Part shown: positions 1-7,729 of the stretch, one piece after another | Position numbering within the stretch: the first letter of the stretch is position 1 | How the letters are laid out: every line of letters starts with the position of its first letter | NCBI GenBank assembly: GCA_050260275.1 | Contig: JBLNBX010000227.1 | Location: 1-8,396 of the forward strand | DNA length: 8,396 nucleotides | Direction: 5' to 3' | Source: DATMXS01 sp050260275 | Lineage (GTDB): Bacteria; Acidobacteriota; Terriglobia; Bryobacterales; Bryobacteraceae | Notes under the pieces: generated by a model | Told to the model about the DNA's origin: nothing | Database searches by the model: none | Seen by the model: only the letters and a program-made list of their open reading frames with translations | Position numbers and translations under genes: made by a program

Positions 1-2217
<2,217 letters not shown>

Positions 2218-2236
2218 ATAACAGCGGCGGAAGAGG

Positions 2237-2260
2237 ACGCCCCGTCAAGAGAGGGGGCGT
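2237..2260. promoter_or_regulatory. Inverted repeat upstream of kinase start
   Basis: ACGCCCC (2237-2243) and GGGGCGT (2254-2260) form a perfect 7-bp inverted repeat with a 10-nt gap, 20-43 bases upstream of the kinase ATG on the minus strand. It could be an operator or a leader hairpin. On the minus strand a TTGACG lies inside the gap (2249-2244), but no matching -10 at a usable distance was found. A role is inferred from position only. Confidence 0.3.
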
Positions 2261-2384
2261 GTAACTTATTGATTTTAGGTTACCATACAGGACCACTATA
2301 CCGCAATGTGCGCCGCAGAAGAACCGGAAAGAACCGGTGGCGCCATTCACAACCCGTTCAGGCGCACCACGTCGAACCGGAAGA

Positions 2385-2446
2385 GAACCCCGCCGCTCAC
2401 GCCCTTGGGCTGCCATCTGCCGCCCCAGCCGGAGCTGCAAGGCGCG
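2385..2446 (+). repeat. R2 three-hairpin repeat, degraded partial copy (module 1)
   Basis: The segment GCTCACGCC..TGGGCT..TCTGCCGCCCC..CCGG(A/G)GCTGCAA at 2395-2440 matches the second half of the R2 copy at 7549-7643 almost base for base, apart from scattered substitutions and a 1-nt gap. The first hairpin is not recognisable and the stem around 2385-2408 is eroded. An H unit follows about 30 nt downstream, as at the other R2 copies. Confidence 0.6.
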
Positions 2447-2475
2447 TGCCAGGCTTGATGTTAGCCGCAGACCCG

Positions 2476-2640
2476 CAGTGATGAGCATCGGCGTGTGCGG
2501 AGCTGAAGCTCCGCAGCCGACTGAAATCCGCCCCCGCAGCAACGTAGGCGCTCTGGTTTGGGGGCGGGCTTCGAGCCCGCGTAGAGCTTCAGCCCTGCAG
2601 GCAAAACGTACGTCGGCCTGTGCGGAGCGGAAGCGTCCGG
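2476..2640 (+). repeat. H palindromic repeat, copy A (P1-P2-gap-P3-P4-P1')
   Basis: Hairpins in order: P1 GCGGAGCTGAAGCTCCGC at 2497-2514 (perfect 8-bp arms); degraded P2 at 2517-2530; a gap bounded by a C-run and a G-run; P3 GCGGGCTTCGAGCCCGC at 2564-2580 (perfect 7-bp arms); P4 at 2581-2598 (one wobble, one mismatch); and an eroded second P1 at 2622-2640. About 20 bases upstream of P1 (2476-2496) also resemble the flank of copy B, so the repeat is longer than its hairpins. Confidence 0.85.
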
Positions 2641-2710
2641 TTGCCTGCGCAGAGTGTGCGATGGGGTGGACAGCGGCTCGGGCGCGAAAGCTGAGCAGGT
2701 GAAGCTCGCC

Positions 2711-2739
2711 TTGACACGGCAGACGGCATCCGATATTCT
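2711..2739 (+). promoter_or_regulatory. Sigma-70-like promoter for the methyltransferase
   Basis: A consensus -35 TTGACA (2711-2716), a 17-bp spacer and -10 TATTCT (2734-2739, 4 of 6 to consensus) face the methyltransferase. Transcription would start near 2746 and give a leader of about 165 nt. It is the best promoter match in the window. No repeat hairpin intervenes between it and the gene. Confidence 0.65.
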
Positions 2740-2774
2740 CGGGCGCGAACGGGAGCATCCACGTCAATCCGGCA

Positions 2775-2883
2775 GCAAACCACAGGTTTAGCACTGGGGC
2801 CTGGCCGCTGCGCCGGCAACCGAAAGCCGGAGGCTATGCACTCGCCTGGCGCGATCGGGCTCAAACGATAGGGTGCCGCACCC
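2775..2883 (+). other. Structured 5' leader of the methyltransferase mRNA
   Basis: Three perfect short hairpins lie between the predicted start site and the ATG: AAACC/GGTTT at 2777-2789 with a 3-nt loop (extended by GC/GC across one bulge), CCGGC/GCCGG at 2813-2830, and GGGTG/CACCC at 2871-2883. I compared the leader from memory with c-di-GMP-I, cobalamin, SAM, SAH, TPP and glycine riboswitches and found no match. It could be a plain GC-rich leader. A regulatory role is conjecture. Confidence 0.25.
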
Positions 2884-2910
2884 GGAGCAGCAATAGGCGA
2901 ACTCCCGACG

Positions 2911-3762
2911 ATGCACGCGAACATGCGAGATCCGGCGCAGCACAACAGGCCACAATCGGGCTTTCTTCGCTGGTGCAAGGACCGGTGTGCCACCGCTGTG
3001 GGGTTGATCAAGGCAGCGCGCCGGCCAACGCAACTTACTAGCGGTATTCGCCAGCTTACTCCCGGTTTCCAGAGCGAACTAGATTATTGGGACACGGAGT
3101 TATCGCTCAAGGGAACCTATCCAGAGGCGATACTGGACCGCACGCAGCCAGAGCGGATGGCGAACTGCTATCCGGCTTATATAAGCCCTTTCATAGAGGA
3201 AGCCGCGAAGAGGCGGGGCCGCGCGCCGAAGGTGCTGGATGTGGGCTCAGGGCCGCTCTCGATGCTCGTGTATGGATCCGAAAAAGGCCTGTTTGAGCTG
3301 ACCTGCGCCGATCCGCTCGCCGGTGAGTATGAGGCGCTTCTGACTAAGTACGGATACCCGCACCGGTCGAGGCTAGTCCAGTGCCGCGGCGAGGCACTAT
3401 CGAAAGTGTTCGGACTGGACGCATTCGACTTAGTCTGGATCCACAACGCGCTCGATCATTCGCAATCCCCCCGCGATGTGTTCGTCGAGATGGCGCGCGT
3501 GCTTGCCCCGGGAGGATACCTGATTGTTCAGAGCTGGGCGAAAGAAGGCAGAAACGAGGGGTACATCGGGCTGCACCAGCACGATCTCTACCTGGGCGCG
3601 CCGGGGCAGCTCATGTGCGAGACGCGGGGTGCTGAGCAGCAAGGCGCGTGCTGTCTGAACGAGGGATTGACGCTGGAGTTGATCGAGTCGGCATCCGAGT
3701 TCACGGGCGAGCGGGAATGGATACGGCTGATCTATAGGAAGCCGTTGCGGAATCCGGCGTGA
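2911..3762 (+). CDS. Class I SAM-dependent methyltransferase
   Basis: A 283-residue protein with a Rossmann-type methyltransferase core of the Methyltransf_11/25 kind. Motif I is VLDVGSGPLS (108-117), the acidic residue after strand 2 is Asp134 (CADP), motif IV is FDLVWIHNALDH (172-183) and motif V is RVLAPGGYLIV (196-206). The first 100 residues form a basic N-terminal extension and then an acceptor-side region containing YWDTELSLKGTYPEAI (59-74). There is no signal peptide or membrane segment, so it is cytoplasmic. The methyl acceptor cannot be read from the sequence. A convergent glycosyltransferase neighbour makes a sugar or lipid-linked glycan conceivable but unproven. ATG 2911 is used because an in-frame stop lies at 2869. 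ATG 2923 is an alternative, and neither has a clear Shine-Dalgarno. Its last 62 bases overlap the 3' end of the opposite-strand gene. Confidence 0.9.
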   Translation: MHANMRDPAQHNRPQSGFLRWCKDRCATAVGLIKAARRPTQLTSGIRQLTPGFQSELDYWDTELSLKGTYPEAILDRTQPERMANCYPAYISPFIEEAAKRRGRAPKVLDVGSGPLSMLVYGSEKGLFELTCADPLAGEYEALLTKYGYPHRSRLVQCRGEALSKVFGLDAFDLVWIHNALDHSQSPRDVFVEMARVLAPGGYLIVQSWAKEGRNEGYIGLHQHDLYLGAPGQLMCETRGAEQQGACCLNEGLTLELIESASEFTGEREWIRLIYRKPLRNPA

Positions 3763-5749
3763 TGCCCTGATCGCGCCGCTCGAACAACGTCATCGCGCCG
3801 CGGCCGCGGGATTCAGGGTCGCGCATGCGAACGTGGTACTCAGGCAGCGATCCGACAATCCTGGCGTAGTCCGAGTTACTGTAGACCAGCACCAGATCGG
3901 GACGAAGGCGAAGGATCTCGCGCCTCCACGAATCGGCCTGGGCCGGCGACAGGGGAGTAAGGTTCTCCGGACCACCGGGGAAGCGGTCGCCGGGCGTGGC
4001 GGACAGATAGAGCGTCCGGTTGGAATATTCGCGGTTCCACAGCAGCGCGTGGAAACAACTTACGTTCCACACTAGCAGCGAGCCGCGTGGCGCGGTGCGG
4101 AGGGTTCTAATCATCTCCGGAGTGGGATAGAACTCAGGCACGCCCGTCTGGATGGTCTCCTGGAAAACGGTAGCACGATGCGGCAGCAACGAACCGCGGT
4201 TGATGGTGCGCATGTACTTGTGCGAAAGCGTCAGCGTTGCGTAGGTGAAGTGCAGCCCGCATGCGGCGGCGATCAGGAACGCAGACCGGAGAGCGCGGCG
4301 GGAGTCGCGTTCCAGCCGCGAGACAAAGACGGCGGCGCAGACCGCCATCACCGTGGTTACGGGCAGCCCGTAGCGCGGGTGATAGGAGCTGGGAATTATG
4401 AGCGCGATGAGCGCCGCGCCGCTTACGAGCACGCCCCACAGCGAGCGCGCACGCACAGCCGATATCACGAAGGCGGCGAAAAGCAGCAGAACGGCCGCAA
4501 TCACGACGGGGCCGAAGGTTCCCGAGGAGTCGTAGTTCAGCGTCGTGTACCAGTCGGTCCAGACCGCGTGGTAGGCCCTGGCGAGATCGTCTTTCGCGAG
4601 CACACCCAAAGACGTGTGCGTGGTTACGAATTCCTGCGGGGATGGAACCGGGCCCGGAAATAGCACTCTGCCCCTGAACACGACCTGGATGGGATACAGC
4701 GGATTGCCGTGCGCGATCCACGCCTGAAGATATTGGGCGAACCCAGCCGCGATCACCGCCATTCCTGCCCAGACCCAGCGGTCGCGGGCGAGTCTCAGCA
4801 GCCGTGCGGATATGGCGCGCGCGCCCTGAGAAAGAAGGGCGTACACGATAGCCGCAGAGCCGAACAGGACGGGGAACACCGGCATCTTGATGAGCGCGGC
4901 CTGGGTGAAGCAGGCGGCAGCGAACAGGCGCGAGAGGGGCGTCAAGCGCGAGTCGGCGGCCGGGGCGGCGAAGGCCAGAAGGCCAACAGCGCCGGCGGCC
5001 AGACCTATGTCGGCGGAGGCGGTGGTCGTCAAGAACAGGAACAGGGGCATCCAGGCGATCGCGAAAACGGCGCACAGCGCGCCGGGCCGGCCCGCGCCCA
5101 TTCTCCGGGCGAGCACGTATGCCGCGAGCAGCAACTGAAACCCGAAAACAAGTTGTACGGCGTGAAAAAGGGTGTCGCCGCGCGTGAAAAACATCGTCCA
5201 GGCCCAGATGACCGCGGCGCCTTTCGGGTACATGTACGTCCACGGCAGATTGCTGTCGAGCGGTGCGAGGCGGCCGTCCTGGAACGCCTGAATGGCCTGC
5301 GGCCCGTGGTAGGCCATCTCGTCCCAACCGAACAGGCCAGTCGCGATGCCGTACGCCAGGTTGGCGGCGAGCAGCCAGAGTGTGACAACTACTCCGGCGC
5401 GCACCAGCCAGTCGCATTCGCGCCACGCGCCTGCGGCGCTCTTGACGGCGTTCCGCAAGGGATCAAGCCAGAACGCGCGCCCGAACCGGGCGTGTATCAC
5501 CGCGGCCGCGGCGAGGCACAGGACGATGTGCACGGCGGGCAGCCAGTCGAGCGGGCGGCTCACGGGCAGAAGCGAGAGACCGCGGACCTCAAGCGTGATA
5601 GCGAAGAACCCGCACACCAGCGCGGCCAGGATGCTCTCCGAGAAGAGCGCGAAACGCCGGGACGCCGCGCACCAGCAGATGACGAACGGCACGAGAGCGG
5701 CAGCGGCGCAGAGCAGAATCAAGGGAAACGTTTGGGGCGTCAGCAACAT
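3701..5749 (-). CDS. Polytopic GT-C type glycosyltransferase (ArnT/PMT-like)
   Basis: A 682-residue inner-membrane protein. By eye it has about 13 hydrophobic segments, near 9-28, 38-57, 70-86, 117-136, 195-215, 224-243, 247-264, 288-306, 327-345, 412-430, 438-454, 464-477 and 487-503. A soluble domain of about 175 residues follows. Directly after the fourth segment comes GWDEMAYHGP (141-150), whose adjacent Asp143-Glu144 match the acidic pair typical of the first periplasmic loop of GT-C enzymes. TYMYPKGA (171-178) follows. Such enzymes transfer a sugar from a polyprenyl-phosphate donor to lipid A, protein or glycan at the periplasmic face; the acceptor here is unknown. Three segments precede the canonical first GT-C helix, suggesting an N-terminal extension. 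The tail after MTLFERR (about 23 residues) runs antisense into the methyltransferase gene and looks non-conserved. ATG 5749 puts the first helix at the N-terminus; no Shine-Dalgarno is evident. Confidence 0.85.
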   Translation of the reverse strand: MLLTPQTFPLILLCAAAALVPFVICWCAASRRFALFSESILAALVCGFFAITLEVRGLSLLPVSRPLDWLPAVHIVLCLAAAAVIHARFGRAFWLDPLRNAVKSAAGAWRECDWLVRAGVVVTLWLLAANLAYGIATGLFGWDEMAYHGPQAIQAFQDGRLAPLDSNLPWTYMYPKGAAVIWAWTMFFTRGDTLFHAVQLVFGFQLLLAAYVLARRMGAGRPGALCAVFAIAWMPLFLFLTTTASADIGLAAGAVGLLAFAAPAADSRLTPLSRLFAAACFTQAALIKMPVFPVLFGSAAIVYALLSQGARAISARLLRLARDRWVWAGMAVIAAGFAQYLQAWIAHGNPLYPIQVVFRGRVLFPGPVPSPQEFVTTHTSLGVLAKDDLARAYHAVWTDWYTTLNYDSSGTFGPVVIAAVLLLFAAFVISAVRARSLWGVLVSGAALIALIIPSSYHPRYGLPVTTVMAVCAAVFVSRLERDSRRALRSAFLIAAACGLHFTYATLTLSHKYMRTINRGSLLPHRATVFQETIQTGVPEFYPTPEMIRTLRTAPRGSLLVWNVSCFHALLWNREYSNRTLYLSATPGDRFPGGPENLTPLSPAQADSWRREILRLRPDLVLVYSNSDYARIVGSLPEYHVRMRDPESRGRGAMTLFERRDQGITPDSATASYRSAVSIPARP

Positions 5750-5817
5750 GAGTAGGCAACCGCCAGCGCGCCGCCGCCCGGCCCCGCGCGAGCGCCGGGT
5801 GCAGCTCGGAATGATGC

Positions 5818-5823
5818 AGTATA
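5818..5823 (-). promoter_or_regulatory. Candidate -10 box for the glycosyltransferase
   Basis: TATACT on the minus strand (5 of 6 to consensus) would start transcription near 5811, giving a leader of about 60 nt to ATG 5749. The hexamer 17 bp upstream (GGCGTC) is a poor -35. The call therefore rests on the -10 and its location. Confidence 0.35.
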
Positions 5824-5961
5824 GACGATCCGCGCCAGACGACGCCGGGAATTAACGCGCATCCAGTGGCGGAAGCCCGTGGACATACAGGCCTGTTCGG
5901 CCGGAGTGAAGCTGGACCCTGATACGAGGCTCTTCAGGCGAAGCCCAGTAGCACGGGGAAG

Positions 5962-6075
5962 CCGGACCTGGGGGTCCGGCGCGGACGAGGGCGTCCGCCC
6001 CACCGTTCCCACGCATTTGGAAACTAGTGTTTTGTGGGGCGGACCCCCTGGTCCGCGGGCGACCCCCGGTCGCCC
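5962..6075. repeat. Four-hairpin inverted element with GCCCCAC/GTGGGGC core
   Basis: Hairpin 1 is CCGGACC-TGGG-GGTCCGG (5962-5979) and hairpin 2 is GCGGACG-AGGG-CGTCCGC (5981-5998), followed by CCCAC to 6003. A 30-nt gap precedes GTGGGGC (6034-6040), which overlaps hairpin 3 GCGGACC-CCCT-GGTCCGC (6039-6056). Hairpin 4 is GGGCGACC-CCC-GGTCGCCC (6057-6075). All four stems are perfect. The right arm is an imperfect reverse complement of the left arm, so the whole is an inverted repeat of about 40-nt arms, each made of two hairpins. It has the same plan as the H units but different stem sequences. Only one copy is in the window. Confidence 0.85.
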
Positions 6076-6112
6076 ATCGGGCGCGCTGAACTCGGCCAAC
6101 TCCTCCCCAATT

Positions 6113-6212
6113 GCTGCGCGCGCTCTTGCGCCCCTTTCATGGGCTGTCTGTGCTTGCTCGGGTTTCCCATGGCTTACGCCATGGGCTATTCTCGTTCGCC
6201 CTGACGGGCTCC
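6113..6212 (+). repeat. R2 three-hairpin repeat (module 2)
   Basis: A 100-nt unit matching the reverse complement of 7376-7475 without gaps: 85 of 100 identical by hand count. Hairpins: GCCCC-TTTCA-(T/G)GGGC near 6129, CCCATGGC-TTAC-GCCATGGG at about 6167-6186, and GCCCTGACGGGC at 6198-6209. An H unit begins 44 nt downstream. Confidence 0.9.
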
Positions 6213-6255
6213 CCGTGGCTGGCGCGCTATCCGCTACTGAACAGGACGCAACCCA

Positions 6256-6383
6256 CTGCAGGGCTCAAGCCCTGCGCGGGCTCGAAGCCCGCCCCCCGGC
6301 ATGGTGAGAGCAGGCTCTCTCAGTGGGGCGGACTTCAGTGCGCGGCGGAGCTTCAGCTCCGCACATGCCCGTGTTGACCACTG
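6256..6383 (-). repeat. H palindromic repeat, copy B (P4-P3-gap-P2-P1 on plus strand)
   Basis: P4 GCAGGGCTCAAGCCCTGC at 6258-6275 (perfect arms), P3 GCGGGCTCGAAGCCCGC at 6276-6292 (perfect arms), a C-run, a gap containing its own perfect hairpin GAGAGC-AG-GCTCTC (6306-6319), then P2 at 6328-6343 (one mismatch) and P1 GCGGAGCTTCAGCTCCGC at 6345-6362 (perfect arms). On the minus strand the order is P1-P2-gap-P3-P4, as in copy A. Similarity to copy A continues outside P1 to about 6383. Confidence 0.9.
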
Positions 6384-6402
6384 CAGGGCCGCAGCCTACA
6401 TC
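6374..6402 (+). promoter_or_regulatory. Candidate promoter for the lytic transglycosylase
   Basis: TTGACC (6374-6379, 5 of 6 to consensus) is followed after 17 bp by TACATC (6397-6402, 3 of 6). It overlaps the outer edge of H copy B, so the repeat would supply the -35 box. The weak -10 keeps this tentative. Confidence 0.3.
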
Positions 6403-6490
6403 AACTGGTAAACAAACGTATGCGCTCTTGAGCCCGGAAGGGCGTCTGTAGACCATAAACCTCGCAGCCAGAGCTGCCGATCAAAGCGCC

Positions 6491-7081
6491 GTGAGGTGTT
6501 GGCTGATCCTTTGTCTGTCGGTGTCGGCAGCCGCGCAGAGTCCAAGTGCGGCCATGGGAACCTCCATAGCCCGTCAGCTTGCTTCTATCGATGTGCAGCG
6601 TGCCGCCGTCCGAGCACAAACGGCGGCGGCATCTTTTTTCAGCACCTTGGAGCCTGTCATGCCGACCTGCGAACCTCTCCGCCCGTCGCAGGTGTCACCT
6701 GTCATTGACCGTGCGGCGCGGCGGCAGAAGCTGGAACCGGCGCTGCTCCGGGCCATCATCTCGCAGGAATCCGCCTGGCAGCCGTGCGCGCTGTCGCGCA
6801 AAGGAGCGCTCGGCCTCATGCAACTGATGCCGGAAACGGCGGCCATTCTGGGAGTGGGCAATCCGTTCGATCCGGCGCAGAACATCGATGGCGGCGCACG
6901 CTACCTGAGGCACCTGCTCGGGCGCTACGACGGCGACCTGGCGCTGGCGTTGGCGGCCTACAACTCAGGGCCAAGCAGGGTGGATGAAGCGGGCGGGGTG
7001 CCGCCGATACCCGAAACCGTTGAGTACGTGCAATCGATCCTGCGACGGCTAAAGTCCCCGCAGGGGCGGATTGCGCCCTAG
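6491..7081 (+). CDS. Exported lytic transglycosylase, SLT family 1
   Basis: A 196-residue periplasmic enzyme expected to cleave the MurNAc-GlcNAc bond of peptidoglycan and leave a 1,6-anhydro end. The start is GTG 6491. It gives a short signal peptide (MRCWLILCLSVSAAAQ, cleavage probably after residues 14-16), whereas the next Met (6554) would lose it, and an in-frame stop lies at 6449. The catalytic domain (about 68-185) has SQES with general acid Glu93, then GALGLMQLMPETA (105-117), NPFDPAQNIDGGARYL (124-139) and AAYNSGP (155-161). These are the family landmarks in the right order and spacing. Cys60 and Cys99 could form a disulfide in the periplasm. Residues 20-67 are a linker without a recognised domain. 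At under 200 residues it is a minimal single-domain form, far shorter than Slt70. No Shine-Dalgarno is seen. The gene sits between two R2 repeats in opposite orientation. Confidence 0.93.
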   Translation: MRCWLILCLSVSAAAQSPSAAMGTSIARQLASIDVQRAAVRAQTAAASFFSTLEPVMPTCEPLRPSQVSPVIDRAARRQKLEPALLRAIISQESAWQPCALSRKGALGLMQLMPETAAILGVGNPFDPAQNIDGGARYLRHLLGRYDGDLALALAAYNSGPSRVDEAGGVPPIPETVEYVQSILRRLKSPQGRIAP

Positions 7082-7086
7082 GGTCG

Positions 7087-7100
7087 GATTCACCTGAATC
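7087..7100. other. Small hairpin just after the lytic transglycosylase stop
   Basis: GATTCA and TGAATC are separated by CC, giving a perfect 6-bp stem that begins 5 nt past the stop codon. No T-run follows, so it is not a classical terminator. It may slow decay of the 3' end or have no role. Confidence 0.25.
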
Positions 7101-7119
7101 AGTGAGAACTAGCCTGGCT

Positions 7120-7174
7120 GTTCAGCGGGGTGCGGCCGAAAGACGGTGCTGCGGCACAAGCGTACACGGGACGA
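7120..7174 (+). repeat. R3 repeat, copy 1
   Basis: The first 42 nt (7120-7161) align without gaps to 7817-7858 with 36 identities by hand count. They start GTTCAGCGGGG and end CGGCACAAGC. A tail ACGGGACGAT follows, corresponding to the GGGGACGRT tail of the other copies. Confidence 0.7.
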
Positions 7175-7219
7175 TTTCGGACTGAAGTTCGCCACCTGGA
7201 AGAGCCCGCTCGCGATGTG

Positions 7220-7329
7220 CTTGGGGGGCGGACCTCAGTCCGCTGCGGAGCTTCAGCTCCGCACAAAGCGGCGTTTGAGATCACATGCAGGGCTGAAGCC
7301 CTGCGCGGGCTCGAAGCCCGCCCCCCAAG
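7220..7329 (-). repeat. H palindromic repeat, copy C (phase-shifted)
   Basis: Plus-strand order: P2 at 7228-7243, P1 at 7245-7262 (perfect arms), a 24-nt gap, P4 GCAGGGCTGAAGCCCTGC at 7287-7304 (perfect arms), P3 GCGGGCTCGAAGCCCGC at 7305-7321 (perfect arms). The outer 12 bases CTTGGGGGGCGG (7220-7231) and CCGCCCCCCAAG (7318-7329) are perfect reverse complements. Here the G-run and C-run face outward, whereas in copies A and B they face the central gap. On the minus strand the order is P3-P4-gap-P1-P2, so the cyclic order is the same but the window onto it is shifted by two hairpins. Confidence 0.9.
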
Positions 7330-7375
7330 TGAGGACCTTCCGCAGCCCGCGTTCCGGGACTGGAACACCTGGAGT

Positions 7376-7475
7376 GGAGCCCGTCAGGGCGAAGGAGAAT
7401 AGCCCATGGCGCAAGCCATGGGAACACCCACCGAATGCAGGCAGCCCCTGAAAGGGGCGTAGGAGAGCGCGCAGC
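7376..7475 (-). repeat. R2 three-hairpin repeat, inverted (module 3)
   Basis: The reverse complement of this 100-nt unit aligns without gaps to 6113-6212 with 15 mismatches. The central hairpin CCCATGGC-GCAA-GCCATGGG (7403-7422) and the flanking GCCCCTGAAAGGGGC (7443-7457) are perfect. H copy C lies 46 nt away on its downstream side (minus-strand sense). Confidence 0.9.
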
Positions 7476-7548
7476 GCCTCAGTGGCACGGATGAAGCCGT
7501 GTCCTGATACGAACCTCTACCTGCTTTCCGCGCATCGCCGGGCCAAAG

Positions 7549-7643
7549 CCTTACGCCCCGTCCGGGGGCTTGCTCTCAAGACTACTCGAGGTCCCGACGG
7601 CTCACGCCGTGGGCTACTTTCTGCCGCCCCTTCCGGGGCTGCA
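7549..7643 (+). repeat. R2 three-hairpin repeat, divergent copy (module 4)
   Basis: It has the same three-hairpin plan as the other R2 copies: GCCCC-GTCC-GGGGGC (7555-7569), CCCGACGGC-TCAC-GCCGTGGG (7593-7613, one mismatched pair) and GCCCC-TTCC-GGGGC (7626-7639). The core reads ACGGC/GCCGT where the other copies read ATGGC/GCCAT, a compensated base-pair change. A half H unit follows 32 nt downstream. Confidence 0.75.
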
Positions 7644-7675
7644 ATTGCGCTTCGCGCGGCCCTGCAAAGGAGATT

Positions 7676-7707
7676 GCGGACTGGAGTCTGCGAAGCTGAA
7701 GCTCCGC
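7676..7707 (-). repeat. H palindromic repeat, half copy D (P2-P1)
   Basis: GCGGACTGGAGTCTGC (7676-7691, one G.T pair) shares its last two bases with GCGAAGCTGAAGCTCCGC (7690-7707, one mismatch). These correspond to P2 and P1. No P3 or P4 is found next to them, so this is a half element or a remnant. Confidence 0.7.
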
Positions 7708-7729
7708 CGTGACGAGGACCAGCACGTCT

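Larger units (their letters stand above)
2218..2910. other. Divergent intergenic region (693 bp) with degraded repeats
   Basis: This spacer separates the divergent kinase and methyltransferase genes. From left to right it holds a hairpin just upstream of the kinase start and an AT-richer patch (about 2260-2310), which is the likeliest site of the kinase promoter although no clear boxes are seen. A short direct repeat of the form GAACCGGAA(A/GA)GAACC follows at 2321-2335 and 2374-2389. Next come a degraded R2 unit, an H unit, a strong promoter and a roughly 165-nt leader. Reading frames here translate the palindromes into low-complexity strings (AEALRGLEARP type) and are not credible genes. 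Confidence 0.75.
5750..6490. other. Divergent intergenic region (741 bp) packed with palindromes
   Basis: This is the spacer between the divergent glycosyltransferase and lytic transglycosylase genes. It holds a possible -10 box for the former near 5820, then three palindrome clusters in succession (5962-6075, 6113-6212, 6256-6383) and a possible promoter for the latter. Bases 5824-5960 show no recognisable feature. Open frames here read through the palindromes and lack any protein-like composition, so no gene is called. Confidence 0.75.

Noticed and set aside
2321..2389. Direct repeat GAACCGGAA..GAACC and imperfect GGTGGCGCC/GGCGCACC inverted repeat as an operator
   Set aside because: They are short, and the inverted repeat has an unmatched base and a 16-nt gap. 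There is no regulator gene nearby and no promoter box aligned with it.
2746..2910. GEMM, SAH or cobalamin riboswitch in the methyltransferase leader
   Set aside because: The conserved cores of those classes (for example CGCAAAGCC of GEMM or the B12 box) are absent.
4134..5426. 430-codon minus-strand open frame, plus a 348-codon plus-strand frame at 4709-5755
   Set aside because: Both are Arg-rich shadows of the glycosyltransferase, whose frame has the membrane segments and the GT-C motif.
5879..6307. 142-codon plus-strand frame and a 119-codon minus-strand frame (5740-6099)
   Set aside because: Both are read entirely through palindromic repeats, with no domain and no conserved-looking segment.
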